Below, piece after piece: positions 1 through 5,158 of a stretch of DNA of 8,037 nt; positions within the stretch are counted from its first letter, which is position 1; every line of letters starts with the position of its first letter. This stretch comes from PCC-7336 sp039817825. GTDB taxonomy: Bacteria; Cyanobacteriota; Cyanobacteriia; Thermostichales; PCC-7336. The DNA lies in NCBI GenBank assembly GCA_039817825.1, contig JBCBVA010000141.1, forward strand, positions 1 to 8,037, written 5' to 3'. A program made the translations under genes and the position numbers. The notes beneath the pieces were generated by a model. The model had not been told where the DNA came from. It did not search any database and worked only from the letters and a program-made list of their open reading frames with translations.

Positions 1-30
1 AAATTCTCTGCGATAAGACTTGATTAAATA

Positions 31-819
31 CTACTGTTTCAGTTGCTTTTCTGCTAAGAGCTGCGTAGCCATTTCGGTACGAGAAGAGACTCCAAGCTTG
101 CGAAATATTTTTTTCAGAGCTTGCTTGACGGAGTTCTCCGTAATCCAAAGTTCAGCACCTACTTCTGCATTTTTCTTCCCTAAAGCTACCAGCTCTGCTA
201 TCTGACACTCACGAGCGGTAAGGCGCGCTGATAGAGGTGTTGCATCACCATTAACAATGTCTTTTGTGAAACTAGGAGACTGTTGAATACGCACGGTCGC
301 TGCCCATACCGATAGGTGTAGGCATAGCGCGCTCACGTCGGCTAGATTTTGATTGTTAAATGCGGGCTGAGATTTCTCGCGAGTGCAGCCCAACACGCCG
401 ACTAGCCGCCCCTTCGTAACGACCGGGCCTGCCATCACATGCCAGTGATCCGGCCGGGGGCAGATGATTTGCCAGGCTTTGGGTGAGGTCACAAGACTCT
501 CATGAACCGGGGCATGTTGCTCGGCTAAGTAGCGAGCAATTGGATTGCGTTCAGTTGAAAGGACGGTTTCAATCGCTTTTTTGAAAGCGGGGTTGAGGTT
601 GCGCTCTTCGGCAAGGATGCGATCGAAGAAGAAGATCCCTGAGCGAGTTGCTGAAAAGTGTTCTCCAATTTTCTGTGCAACTTGCGATCGCAACTCGTCT
701 TCGTCCGTCGCTTGATTAATTGCCTGAAATAGGCTCTGCAACTGGCTTTTCATCTGACTTCTTAGGCTTATAGAAAATGAGCGCACTTCAAAAAGACTAC
801 CCGAACGAGGTCTAGGCAT
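31..819 (-). CDS. GAF-domain LuxR-family transcriptional regulator
   Basis: A cytoplasmic DNA-binding regulator with a GAF-like sensory half (about residues 24-175) and a C-terminal LuxR/GerE helix-turn-helix (about 196-257). The HTH is recognised from LTARECQIAELVALGKKNAEV followed by ENSVKQALKKIFRKLGVSSR, the usual four-helix pattern with a K-x-x-L-x-K-I-F-x-K-L recognition region. The middle contains DHWHVMAGPVV, like the DHW-H-VM-GP motif of related cyanobacterial GAF-LuxR proteins as I recall them. No phospho-receiver domain is present, so it probably senses a ligand or redox state rather than phosphorylation; the ligand cannot be told. Two starts are possible. The ATG at 819 has AAAGAGG 8 bases upstream. 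The ATG at 753 (residue 23, MKSQLQSLF) has a weaker AAGAAG but fits where such proteins usually begin. It is divergent from the DJ-1 operon, with 76 bases between, so autoregulation and control of that operon are plausible inferences. Confidence 0.88.
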   Translation of the reverse strand: MPRPRSGSLFEVRSFSISLRSQMKSQLQSLFQAINQATDEDELRSQVAQKIGEHFSATRSGIFFFDRILAEERNLNPAFKKAIETVLSTERNPIARYLAEQHAPVHESLVTSPKAWQIICPRPDHWHVMAGPVVTKGRLVGVLGCTREKSQPAFNNQNLADVSALCLHLSVWAATVRIQQSPSFTKDIVNGDATPLSARLTARECQIAELVALGKKNAEVGAELWITENSVKQALKKIFRKLGVSSRTEMATQLLAEKQLKQ

Positions 820-840
820 CGTCCGAGCCTCTTTTTATCG

Positions 841-877
841 TAGGTGGCATAGATGCCTACTGGCATCATTCTGGCAT
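841..877. promoter_or_regulatory. candidate operator: TGGCAT repeats between divergent genes
   Basis: The 76-base gap between the regulator and the DJ-1 gene holds three TGGCAT copies, at 845-850, 861-866 and 872-877. The last two are 11 bases apart, one helical turn. The first is also half of an inverted repeat, GGCAT-AG-ATGCC at 846-857, flanked by GTAG and CTAC. Short repeated elements in the only space shared by two divergent promoters suggest a binding site, with the neighbouring LuxR-type regulator as the obvious candidate. No convincing -10/-35 pair was identified, so promoter positions are left open. Confidence 0.4.
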
Positions 878-895
878 TCTAAATTTGGAGTCAAA

Positions 896-1567
896 ATGAC
901 TGAGCTACAAACTGACTGGCCACATTACGTTATCGGCATTGTCATATATCCCGGCATGACCACTCTGGATATAGTAGGCCCTCAAACGGTGTTTTCTGGG
1001 TTGCCTAACGTTGAAATTCATCGTGTTTGGAAATCGATAGAGCCTGTCACTGGAGACGATGGCATGGTGATTGTGCCAGATACTACTTTTGCAGATTGTC
1101 CGCCCGTCGATGTCATCTGTATTGGGGGCGGTCGCGGCCAGAGTGCAACTATAGACGACACCGAACTGCTTGATTTTCTGAGGTCGCAGGGCGAAACAGC
1201 AAAGTTTGTGACCTCTGTTTGCGGCGGCTCTGAGTTCCTCGCCAAAGCAGGACTGCTCGAAGGGTATCGCGCAGCCACTCACTGGGCAGCACGTCCATTG
1301 CTAGCTAAGTTGGGCGTTGAAGTCGGCACGGAACGTGTGGTCGTCGATCGCAATCGGATGACTGGCGGTGGCGTCACAGCCGGAATTGACTTTGGGTTGA
1401 CGGTTGCTGAAGCTCTCTATGGTGAAGATGTTGCCAAAATCAGCCAGCTTTTGATGGAATACGATCCAGCGCCCCCTTACGACGTGGGTTCGCCGGAAAA
1501 AGCTGGGCCTGAACTCATTGAAAAAGCGATGCAATATATGACTCAAAGAATGGGTGCCGCTCTATGA
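896..1567 (+). CDS. DJ-1/PfpI family protein, isonitrile-hydratase-like (GATase1 fold)
   Basis: A 223-residue single-domain protein of the DJ-1/PfpI superfamily, closest in pattern to the InhA (isonitrile hydratase) and AraC-N-terminal-like branch. Visible landmarks are VIYPGMTTLDIVGP (residues 17-29, with the acidic residue D25), VDVICIGGGRG (71-81), the nucleophile elbow SVCGGSEFLAKAGLLEG with Cys109, the following ATHWAARPLL, and TGGGVTAGIDFGLTVAE (156-172). No HTH follows, so it is an enzyme-like protein rather than a GlxA-type regulator. In Pseudomonas InhA, as I recall, the Cys is followed by a Thr important for catalysis; here that residue is Gly110, so isonitrile hydration itself is doubtful. 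GGAG six bases before the ATG supports the start. Its TGA overlaps the next gene's ATG, giving an operon with translational coupling. Substrate unknown; a role in aldehyde or isonitrile detoxification would be inference. Confidence 0.9.
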   Translation: MTELQTDWPHYVIGIVIYPGMTTLDIVGPQTVFSGLPNVEIHRVWKSIEPVTGDDGMVIVPDTTFADCPPVDVICIGGGRGQSATIDDTELLDFLRSQGETAKFVTSVCGGSEFLAKAGLLEGYRAATHWAARPLLAKLGVEVGTERVVVDRNRMTGGGVTAGIDFGLTVAEALYGEDVAKISQLLMEYDPAPPYDVGSPEKAGPELIEKAMQYMTQRMGAAL

Positions 1568-2001
1568 CCACTCATCGCCCTTCTGAGCAATTGCCTGTCG
1601 CAGCCGACGATGGAAAAAGCTGGGTTCAAGTAGGTTTCTTAGCGATTGCGATTCTATTCAACCTTTGCTTAGTTGCCCAGCTCCTAACCGTTGGCCTCGC
1701 CGTTTTTTCTGATGCGACATGGTGGCAGGTTCATGTCTGGCTTGTTCGCAGATATGGGGGTATGGCGGTGCCACTCTTGGTGGGGACTTTTTTAGCGCCT
1801 TTCCCACAGAGGATCCAAGCGCTAACGGAAGCGATAGTGATTCTGTTGCTCTTACAATTCGCGACAGCGCATATTCAGCAGCCATTGCCGCTAGGTGTCC
1901 TTCATCCGCTCATCGGATTCACCTTGTTTACGACATCTACAACACTTGTTCATCGAACTATGTCGTTTGTGAGGGGTCACTCGGAAAAGGGAAATGATTA
2001 G
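1564..2001 (+). CDS. small four-helix membrane protein (possibly DUF6220-like)
   Basis: A 145-residue integral membrane protein with no known function. Hydrophobic segments lie at about 21-48, 63-80, 86-103 and 110-130, with charged, hydrophilic ends. The pattern AQLLTVGLAVF then a W-x-x-H (His57) after helix 1, and LHPLIG (His114) at the start of helix 4, resembles the DUF6220 group of small membrane proteins as I remember it; this family call is tentative. The two histidines near membrane edges could in principle bind a cofactor, but nothing shows this. The start codon overlaps the DJ-1 stop codon by four bases (ATGA), so the two are almost certainly co-translated and may act together, for example a soluble enzyme with a membrane partner. 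Its coding sequence looks intact. Confidence 0.8.
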   Translation: MTTHRPSEQLPVAADDGKSWVQVGFLAIAILFNLCLVAQLLTVGLAVFSDATWWQVHVWLVRRYGGMAVPLLVGTFLAPFPQRIQALTEAIVILLLLQFATAHIQQPLPLGVLHPLIGFTLFTTSTTLVHRTMSFVRGHSEKGND

Positions 2002-2149
2002 CTACAGTCACCCAGACAGCTTGATAGCAACTCAATTATTTGAGAGCCCTTACCCTGACTATTCGGCACTCGAACTCCAATCCAAATGGCTACTCATCCC
2101 AGATGACCACCGTAAATCATGTCTCTCAGCAAATATTCTGGGCTCATGA
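1994..2149 (+). CDS. possible 51-residue ORF at the end of the operon
   Basis: An ATG lies inside the last codons of the membrane protein gene, preceded by a purine-rich GGAAAAGGGAA that could act as a ribosome binding site. It opens a 51-codon frame ending in TGA at 2147-2149. The product starts MISYSHPDSLIATQLFESPY and contains KWLLIPDD; it has no membrane segment, and I recognise no family. The same frame contains two more stops and then reopens (2192-2392), so it may also be the front of a decayed gene. Supported only by overlap and start context. Confidence 0.3.
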   Translation: MISYSHPDSLIATQLFESPYPDYSALELQSKWLLIPDDHRKSCLSANILGS

Positions 2150-2321
2150 TTCACGCCATTCTGTGAAATCACTGGTCGATAGAGAAGGGAGATGTTCTCT
2201 GTACGACACCTCAAAACAGTGTCTTGTGATACTTTTTGCATGGTGTCGATGTCTGAATGCCTTCAGCTTCGCGCCTCTTTGCGTCATAAAAACAGCTACT
2301 TGCTTTTCGAATATCAATACC

Positions 2322-2346
2322 GGCTGGTCCTGCGACGGGGCCAGCC
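2322..2346 (+). terminator. strong hairpin, possible operon end without a clear U-tract
   Basis: GGCTGGTCC (2322-2330) pairs with GGGCCAGCC (2338-2346) over nine base pairs, one of them G-U in the plus-strand RNA, around a seven-base loop. It lies 320 bases after the membrane protein gene and is followed only by ATTTAATT, not a real T-run. It could end the operon transcript or be an RNA-stabilising hairpin. Apart from this hairpin and the possible ORF ending at 2149, I see nothing functional in 2150-2434; the open frames there have poor starts and no recognisable product. Confidence 0.3.
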
Positions 2347-2434
2347 ATTTAATTGGAGTTGGCCTATTGCCGCCGCGTACATATCAGACTAGTAGGTAAA
2401 GCTCTCCCGAAAAGGCAAATCTCAATCGATAACT

Positions 2435-2550
2435 TTGACTAGGCTTAATCTGTTACAAAATGTTTTCTCTTCAACGAAGCACAATTCGTTAAAACGAAGT
2501 CTAATGTGTTAGAGCGAAGCTTAATCTGTTAAAGCGAAGAATAAAGTGTT
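2435..2550. repeat. degenerate 20-base tandem repeat, about five units
   Basis: Four units follow without gaps at 2471-2490, 2491-2510, 2511-2530 and 2531-2550. The consensus is AAARCGAAGNNTAATGTGTT; 11 of 20 columns are identical in all four, including the CGAAG core and the final GTT. A fifth, more diverged unit at 2435-2454 shares CTTAATCTGTTA with the third-unit region and is set off by 16 unrelated bases. The first unit contains a perfect inverted repeat, AACGAA-6-TTCGTT. There are no spacers, so it is not a CRISPR array. It lies just past the 3' end of the minus-strand tRNA. Function unknown; the divergence between units suggests an old array. Confidence 0.75.
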
Positions 2551-2572
2551 AGTCGACAACATCGACAAAGAA

Positions 2573-2644
2573 AGCGGGTGATGAGACTCGAACTCACGAC
2601 ATTCAGCTTGGGAAGCTGACGTTCTACCACTGAACTACACCCGC
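2573..2644 (-). tRNA. tRNA-Gly (anticodon CCC)
   Basis: The reverse complement folds into a full cloverleaf. The acceptor stem GCGGGTG/CACCCGC pairs perfectly; the D arm is GTTC-AGTGGTA-GAAC; the anticodon arm is TCAGC-TTCCCAA-GCTGA with anticodon CCC, reading GGG glycine codons; the variable loop has five bases; and the T arm is GTGAG-TTCGAGT-CTCAT. The discriminator base is U (position 2573), as expected for bacterial glycine tRNAs. The 3' CCA is not encoded, so it must be added after transcription. It stands alone, with no tRNA neighbours visible. Confidence 0.97.
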
Positions 2645-2650
2645 GCAATC

Positions 2651-2705
2651 TCAGCTCACATATGTGCTAGCTGAAAAGCCTCAGTCATATTATCAGAGAC
2701 TCTGA
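2651..2705 (-). promoter_or_regulatory. tRNA-Gly upstream region with two palindromes and a possible -10
   Basis: Directly upstream of the tRNA are two palindromic elements. One is TCAGCT-CACATATGTG-CT-AGCTGA at 2651-2674, a near-perfect palindrome with a two-base offset. The other is TCAGAG-A-CTCTGA at 2693-2705. Between and overlapping them, on the minus strand, TGATAATAT (GATAAT at 2689-2694) is a possible -10 box, about 45 bases before the mature 5' end. No clear -35 was found. The first palindrome would lie in the pre-tRNA leader and could form a hairpin there. Confidence 0.35.
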
Positions 2706-2853
2706 GTCAGAATAGCGGTCTATCCAAGGATCGGCAGCGATTCTTAACCAACACTTTCGAACCCTTGCCCGATCGCTACCCATCAACAATCTACGGCTCG
2801 TGGGGCCAACTGCCGTCAGCGATCGCCATCACCGAATCGCGTCATACTGGTAA

Positions 2854-2928
2854 GTAAGCTCTATGCAGTCATGCATAAGCCCGAAACAACTATTGCGTTT
2901 GTCCTCACGGAGGACAGGCGCTTTTTTT
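2854..2928 (+). ncRNA. candidate small RNA with two hairpins (possibly Yfr2-like)
   Basis: The sequence before the terminator has small-RNA architecture. A 5' hairpin, GCT-c-TATGCA-GTCA-TGCATA-AGC (2858-2880), is followed by an unpaired stretch CCGAAACAACTATT (2881-2894) and then the terminator stem-loop (2895-2921) with seven Ts. No gene on this strand reads into it: the nearest plus-strand coding end is over 700 bases away, and the next gene is convergent. The cyanobacterial Yfr2/Cyano-1 RNAs are, as I recall, 60-95 nt long, with two hairpins and an unpaired GGAAACA motif; here CGAAACA (2882-2888) matches six of seven. The 5' end is a guess: CATACT at 2843-2848 could be a -10 box. Good support for a terminated transcript, moderate for a small RNA, weak for the Yfr2 assignment. 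Confidence 0.45.
2895..2928 (+). terminator. intrinsic terminator
   Basis: GCGTTTGTCCTC (2895-2906), loop ACG, and GAGGACAGGCGC (2910-2921) form an unbroken 12-base-pair stem in RNA, with two G-U pairs, followed directly by seven Ts (2922-2928). The minus strand has no matching T-run after the hairpin in its own direction, so termination is for plus-strand transcription. Confidence 0.88.
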
Positions 2929-2984
2929 GTTATTGCCAACTACTGTGCAATCAAAAGGCACGAGCAGCCTACAGCTTCTGCAGT

Positions 2985-3659
2985 CTAGCGATCGGAATCC
3001 TCACTTTCTCCATCTTCATCTGAGGAAGCGAACGTGTCCTTTAAGACGGTGCGGGCAGCAAAATGCTTGCAAGTAGTATCCAAAATCTCCGCTTCGCGTC
3101 GCAAGCGCTTTTCTGTATCGGTCAGTTCTAACAACGCCTGCTGCTCGTCCACTGCGCCCTGCAAATTCCCTCCAATCCAAAACGACAACTCGGCGGGATC
3201 GTCCGGCAGATCGTCTGGCAAATCCACATCCTTACCGGTCAGCTTAGAGGACAGATATACGACATCGTTCAACAGATTCTGAACGTCAGTCACCAGTCGA
3301 GCCAGAGGCTGTTCGGTGGACTCATCTTCAATCCATTCCACTAATCCCACTCGATAGGGTTTTTCGCGGGTGTACTCCAACACGCGAAAGCGCTTAGTAC
3401 CCAGAGTAATGATGTTAAAGCGATCGTCCGGCAGCTTTTCGGCTCGAATAACCTCCGCACAGCACCCCACTTTAGCGGCCTCCTTATTTTCGCCATCCCA
3501 CAGCAACACCCCAAACTGGCGATCGGTTTCCATCACCGTGTTGATCATCATGCGATAGCGCGGTTCGAAGATGTGGAGGGGGAGAGGACGGGTGGGAAAC
3601 AGGACAACTCCGGGTAAGGGAAACAGAGGCAGCTCGCGGACGGCGATGGAGGATGACAT
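2985..3659 (-). CDS. LON substrate-binding (Lon N-terminal) domain protein
   Basis: A 224-residue protein consisting of the PUA-like fold found at the N terminus of the Lon protease, without the AAA+ or protease parts. Recognised from RELPLFPLPGVVLFPTRPLPLHIFEPRYRMM (split: ELPLFPLPGVVLFP at 9-22, LPLHIFEPRYR at 26-36), the following FGVLLWDG (49-56), and the GTKRFRV strand at 87-93. A helical half follows (about 118-208), with LRREAEILD typical of these stand-alone proteins. The C-terminal 13 residues are almost all acidic or Ser (SSDEDGESEDSDR), probably disordered. The role is unknown; binding of unfolded proteins or a regulatory link to proteolysis is inference from the Lon domain. The start is the first ATG and fits the family, but no Shine-Dalgarno is visible. 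It runs in the same direction as lipA, 202 bases downstream of it; that gap shows no terminator, so co-transcription cannot be excluded. Confidence 0.9.
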   Translation of the reverse strand: MSSSIAVRELPLFPLPGVVLFPTRPLPLHIFEPRYRMMINTVMETDRQFGVLLWDGENKEAAKVGCCAEVIRAEKLPDDRFNIITLGTKRFRVLEYTREKPYRVGLVEWIEDESTEQPLARLVTDVQNLLNDVVYLSSKLTGKDVDLPDDLPDDPAELSFWIGGNLQGAVDEQQALLELTDTEKRLRREAEILDTTCKHFAARTVLKDTFASSDEDGESEDSDR

Positions 3660-3861
3660 GTATATGGTGGTTGCTGTAAAGATCTGTATCTTTTGAGTCT
3701 ACCCGATACATTTGTTCGGTCTTGAGACTTGGAATACAAGAGACAAGACATTGGTGTGGTTGAAGTAGCTAACCGGATCGACCGACGAACCCATGCAGTC
3801 CAAACTCGCTCAGTTAAAATCAGCCTTCACGTATAGCAGTGTATTTACGAATGACGTATGG

Positions 3862-4815
3862 CTACCGGGGATTGGCTGCCATCAGCTTCTGCACCTCTTC
3901 CGCGTGATAGGAGCTACGGGTGAGGGGGGTAGAGACCACTTGTAGAAAGCCCAATTCCATGCCGATATCGTGCCAGCGTTGGAATTGTTCGGGGGTGACG
4001 AATTCTTCGAGAGCCAGGTGTTTGGGGGAAGGCTGTAGGTACTGGCCGATGGTGATGATGTCGCAATCTACGGCGCGTAAGTATTGCATGACTTGCACGA
4101 CTTCGTCGTGGGTTTCCCCTAAACCCACCATGATGCCCGACTTGGTGTAGACCTGCGGGCGTAGTTGGCGCGATCGCTTCAGAACCTCCAGCGTGCGCTC
4201 GTAATCCCCCTGCGGACGCACCCGACGATATAAACGGGGAACGGTCTCGGTGTTGTGGTTCAGCACTTCCGGGGCGGCATCCAGAATGGTAGCCAGCGCG
4301 TCCCAATTGCCGCACAGGTCGGGGATCAGGACTTCGATGGTGGTAAACGGCGAGCCTTCCTGAACTCGCTGAATACACTTCACAAACTGTGAAGCTCCGC
4401 CATCTTCTAGGTCATCGCGATTGACGGAGGTAATCACAACGTGGCCCAGTTTCATCCGTTTGACCGCTTCACCCAAGCGATCGGGTTCGGTGGGGTCGAG
4501 GGCGACGGGCTTTTTCTCAAAGTCGATATCGCAGTAGGGGCAGGCGCGGGTACAAGCTGGCCCCATGATTAAAAAGGTTGCCGTACCGCGATTGAAGCAT
4601 TCACCAATGTTGGGGCAGGACGCCTCTTCGCACACCGTATTGAGACCGAGACCGCGCAGTACATCCTTCACTGCTCCTACGCGCTGCCATTGGGGCGCTT
4701 TCACCCGCAACCAATCAGGCTTTTTGGTCTTAGATGGCTGTTGAATCTGAGTCGATGACTGAGCTGGGGATGCTTGCTGAACGGGTGTTTGGCTGGTGGA
4801 GGAGTTTGGGCTCAC
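3862..4815 (-). CDS. lipA: lipoyl synthase
   Basis: A radical-SAM enzyme that inserts two sulfurs into octanoyl chains on the lipoyl domains of pyruvate dehydrogenase E2, glycine cleavage H protein and similar, using one of its own iron-sulfur clusters as sulfur donor. The auxiliary cluster ligands C62, C67 and C73 (CX4CX5C) and the radical-SAM ligands C88, C92 and C95 (CX3CX2C) are all present. So are VITSVNRDDLEDGG (127-140), NHNTETV (186-192) and the C-terminal RSSYHAEE (300-307), whose Ser binds the auxiliary cluster. The start is a GTG; GAGG lies nine bases upstream, and no ATG occurs before residue 84. The first 30 residues are a low-complexity Ser/Gln/Thr/Pro tail before the conserved KKPDWLRVKAP, probably disordered. 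It is divergent from the SulP gene. Everything needed for activity is intact. Confidence 0.97.
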   Translation of the reverse strand: MSPNSSTSQTPVQQASPAQSSTQIQQPSKTKKPDWLRVKAPQWQRVGAVKDVLRGLGLNTVCEEASCPNIGECFNRGTATFLIMGPACTRACPYCDIDFEKKPVALDPTEPDRLGEAVKRMKLGHVVITSVNRDDLEDGGASQFVKCIQRVQEGSPFTTIEVLIPDLCGNWDALATILDAAPEVLNHNTETVPRLYRRVRPQGDYERTLEVLKRSRQLRPQVYTKSGIMVGLGETHDEVVQVMQYLRAVDCDIITIGQYLQPSPKHLALEEFVTPEQFQRWHDIGMELGFLQVVSTPLTRSSYHAEEVQKLMAANPR

Positions 4816-5158
4816 GCTGGCGCCTCAAATTAATGTCAGGGAAAGTCAATAGTTCACATATTTTCGCACGTCGTTCAGATTCCTTAATGATCCAATTTTT
4901 CTTGACCGATCGCGCGATTGAATAGGGGTCTAAGCAAACCAGATCGAGGCCCAGAAACCCCTCTCCATCTTGCATTCAGTTACGTAGATTCAAAGCATTG
5001 AATGCAGGGCGCGGCAATCCTTGTGGCAAAAAATTCATAAATCTCTGAAATTTGCCGGTTTTTGTAAGGATTGCGCCCTAGATAGTTGAGTTACGTTACT
5101 CTTGCACCGTTCTATTTCCCAGTGCTATTTCTGCTGACACTCACCCCAGCACGACATC
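4816..5158. other. divergent lipA / SulP intergenic region rich in inverted repeats
   Basis: No gene is seen here. Several inverted repeats sit in the SulP-proximal two thirds. AGGGGTCT (4924-4931) has a partner, AG-AA-ACCCCT, about 20 bases on. TGCATTCA (4971-4978) pairs with TGAATGCA (4999-5006). ATTCAA-AGCA-TTGAAT fills 4988-5003. A long hairpin fills 5006-5079. GAGTTACGTTACTC (5088-5101) is palindromic except for one T-T pair. Both genes must start transcription within this stretch, so some of these are likely regulator sites. No -10/-35 pair is convincing, and GTA-N8-TAC (NtcA) was not found. Confidence 0.5.
5006..5079. repeat. long imperfect inverted repeat upstream of the SulP gene
   Basis: The outer arms AGGGCG-cgg-CAATCCTT (5006-5022) and AAGGATTGCGCCCT (5066-5079) match over 14 bases, with three extra bases on the left. 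A nested inner pair, GGCAAA (5025-5030) with TTTGCC (5051-5056), and a short TTC/GAA continue the symmetry to a loop of about ten bases. Some 23 base pairs in 74 bases is far more than chance. No T-run follows, so it is not a terminator in either direction. It could be a regulatory hairpin, or a small MITE-like remnant, since each arm reads like a terminal inverted repeat; no flanking target duplication is seen. Confidence 0.7.

Noticed and set aside
2040..2399. 119-codon open frame in the gene-poor region
   Set aside because: It starts at TTG without a ribosome binding site, and the product is rich in Ser, Cys and His with no recognisable domain. It is most likely chance.
2435..2550. CRISPR array
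   Set aside because: The 20-base units follow each other without spacers and differ strongly from one another.
2573..2644. tRNA-Gly as the attachment site of an integrated element
   Set aside because: No second copy of the tRNA 3' end, and no integrase or other mobile gene, is present in the window.
2675..2853. 59-codon open frame on the plus strand before the small RNA candidate
   Set aside because: It reads somewhat protein-like at the end (FEPLPDRYPSTIYGSWGQLP) but has no ATG or GTG start, begins directly after a stop, and its upstream part overlaps the tRNA promoter. At best a gene remnant.
3914..4378. 154-codon minus-strand frame inside lipA
   Set aside because: Shifted-frame shadow of lipA, with an Arg/Pro/His-rich product typical of out-of-frame reading.
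4730..4975. 81-codon minus-strand frame upstream of and overlapping lipA
   Set aside because: It overlaps the lipA start in another frame, crosses the promoter region, and its product matches nothing I know. lipA has its own good GTG start.
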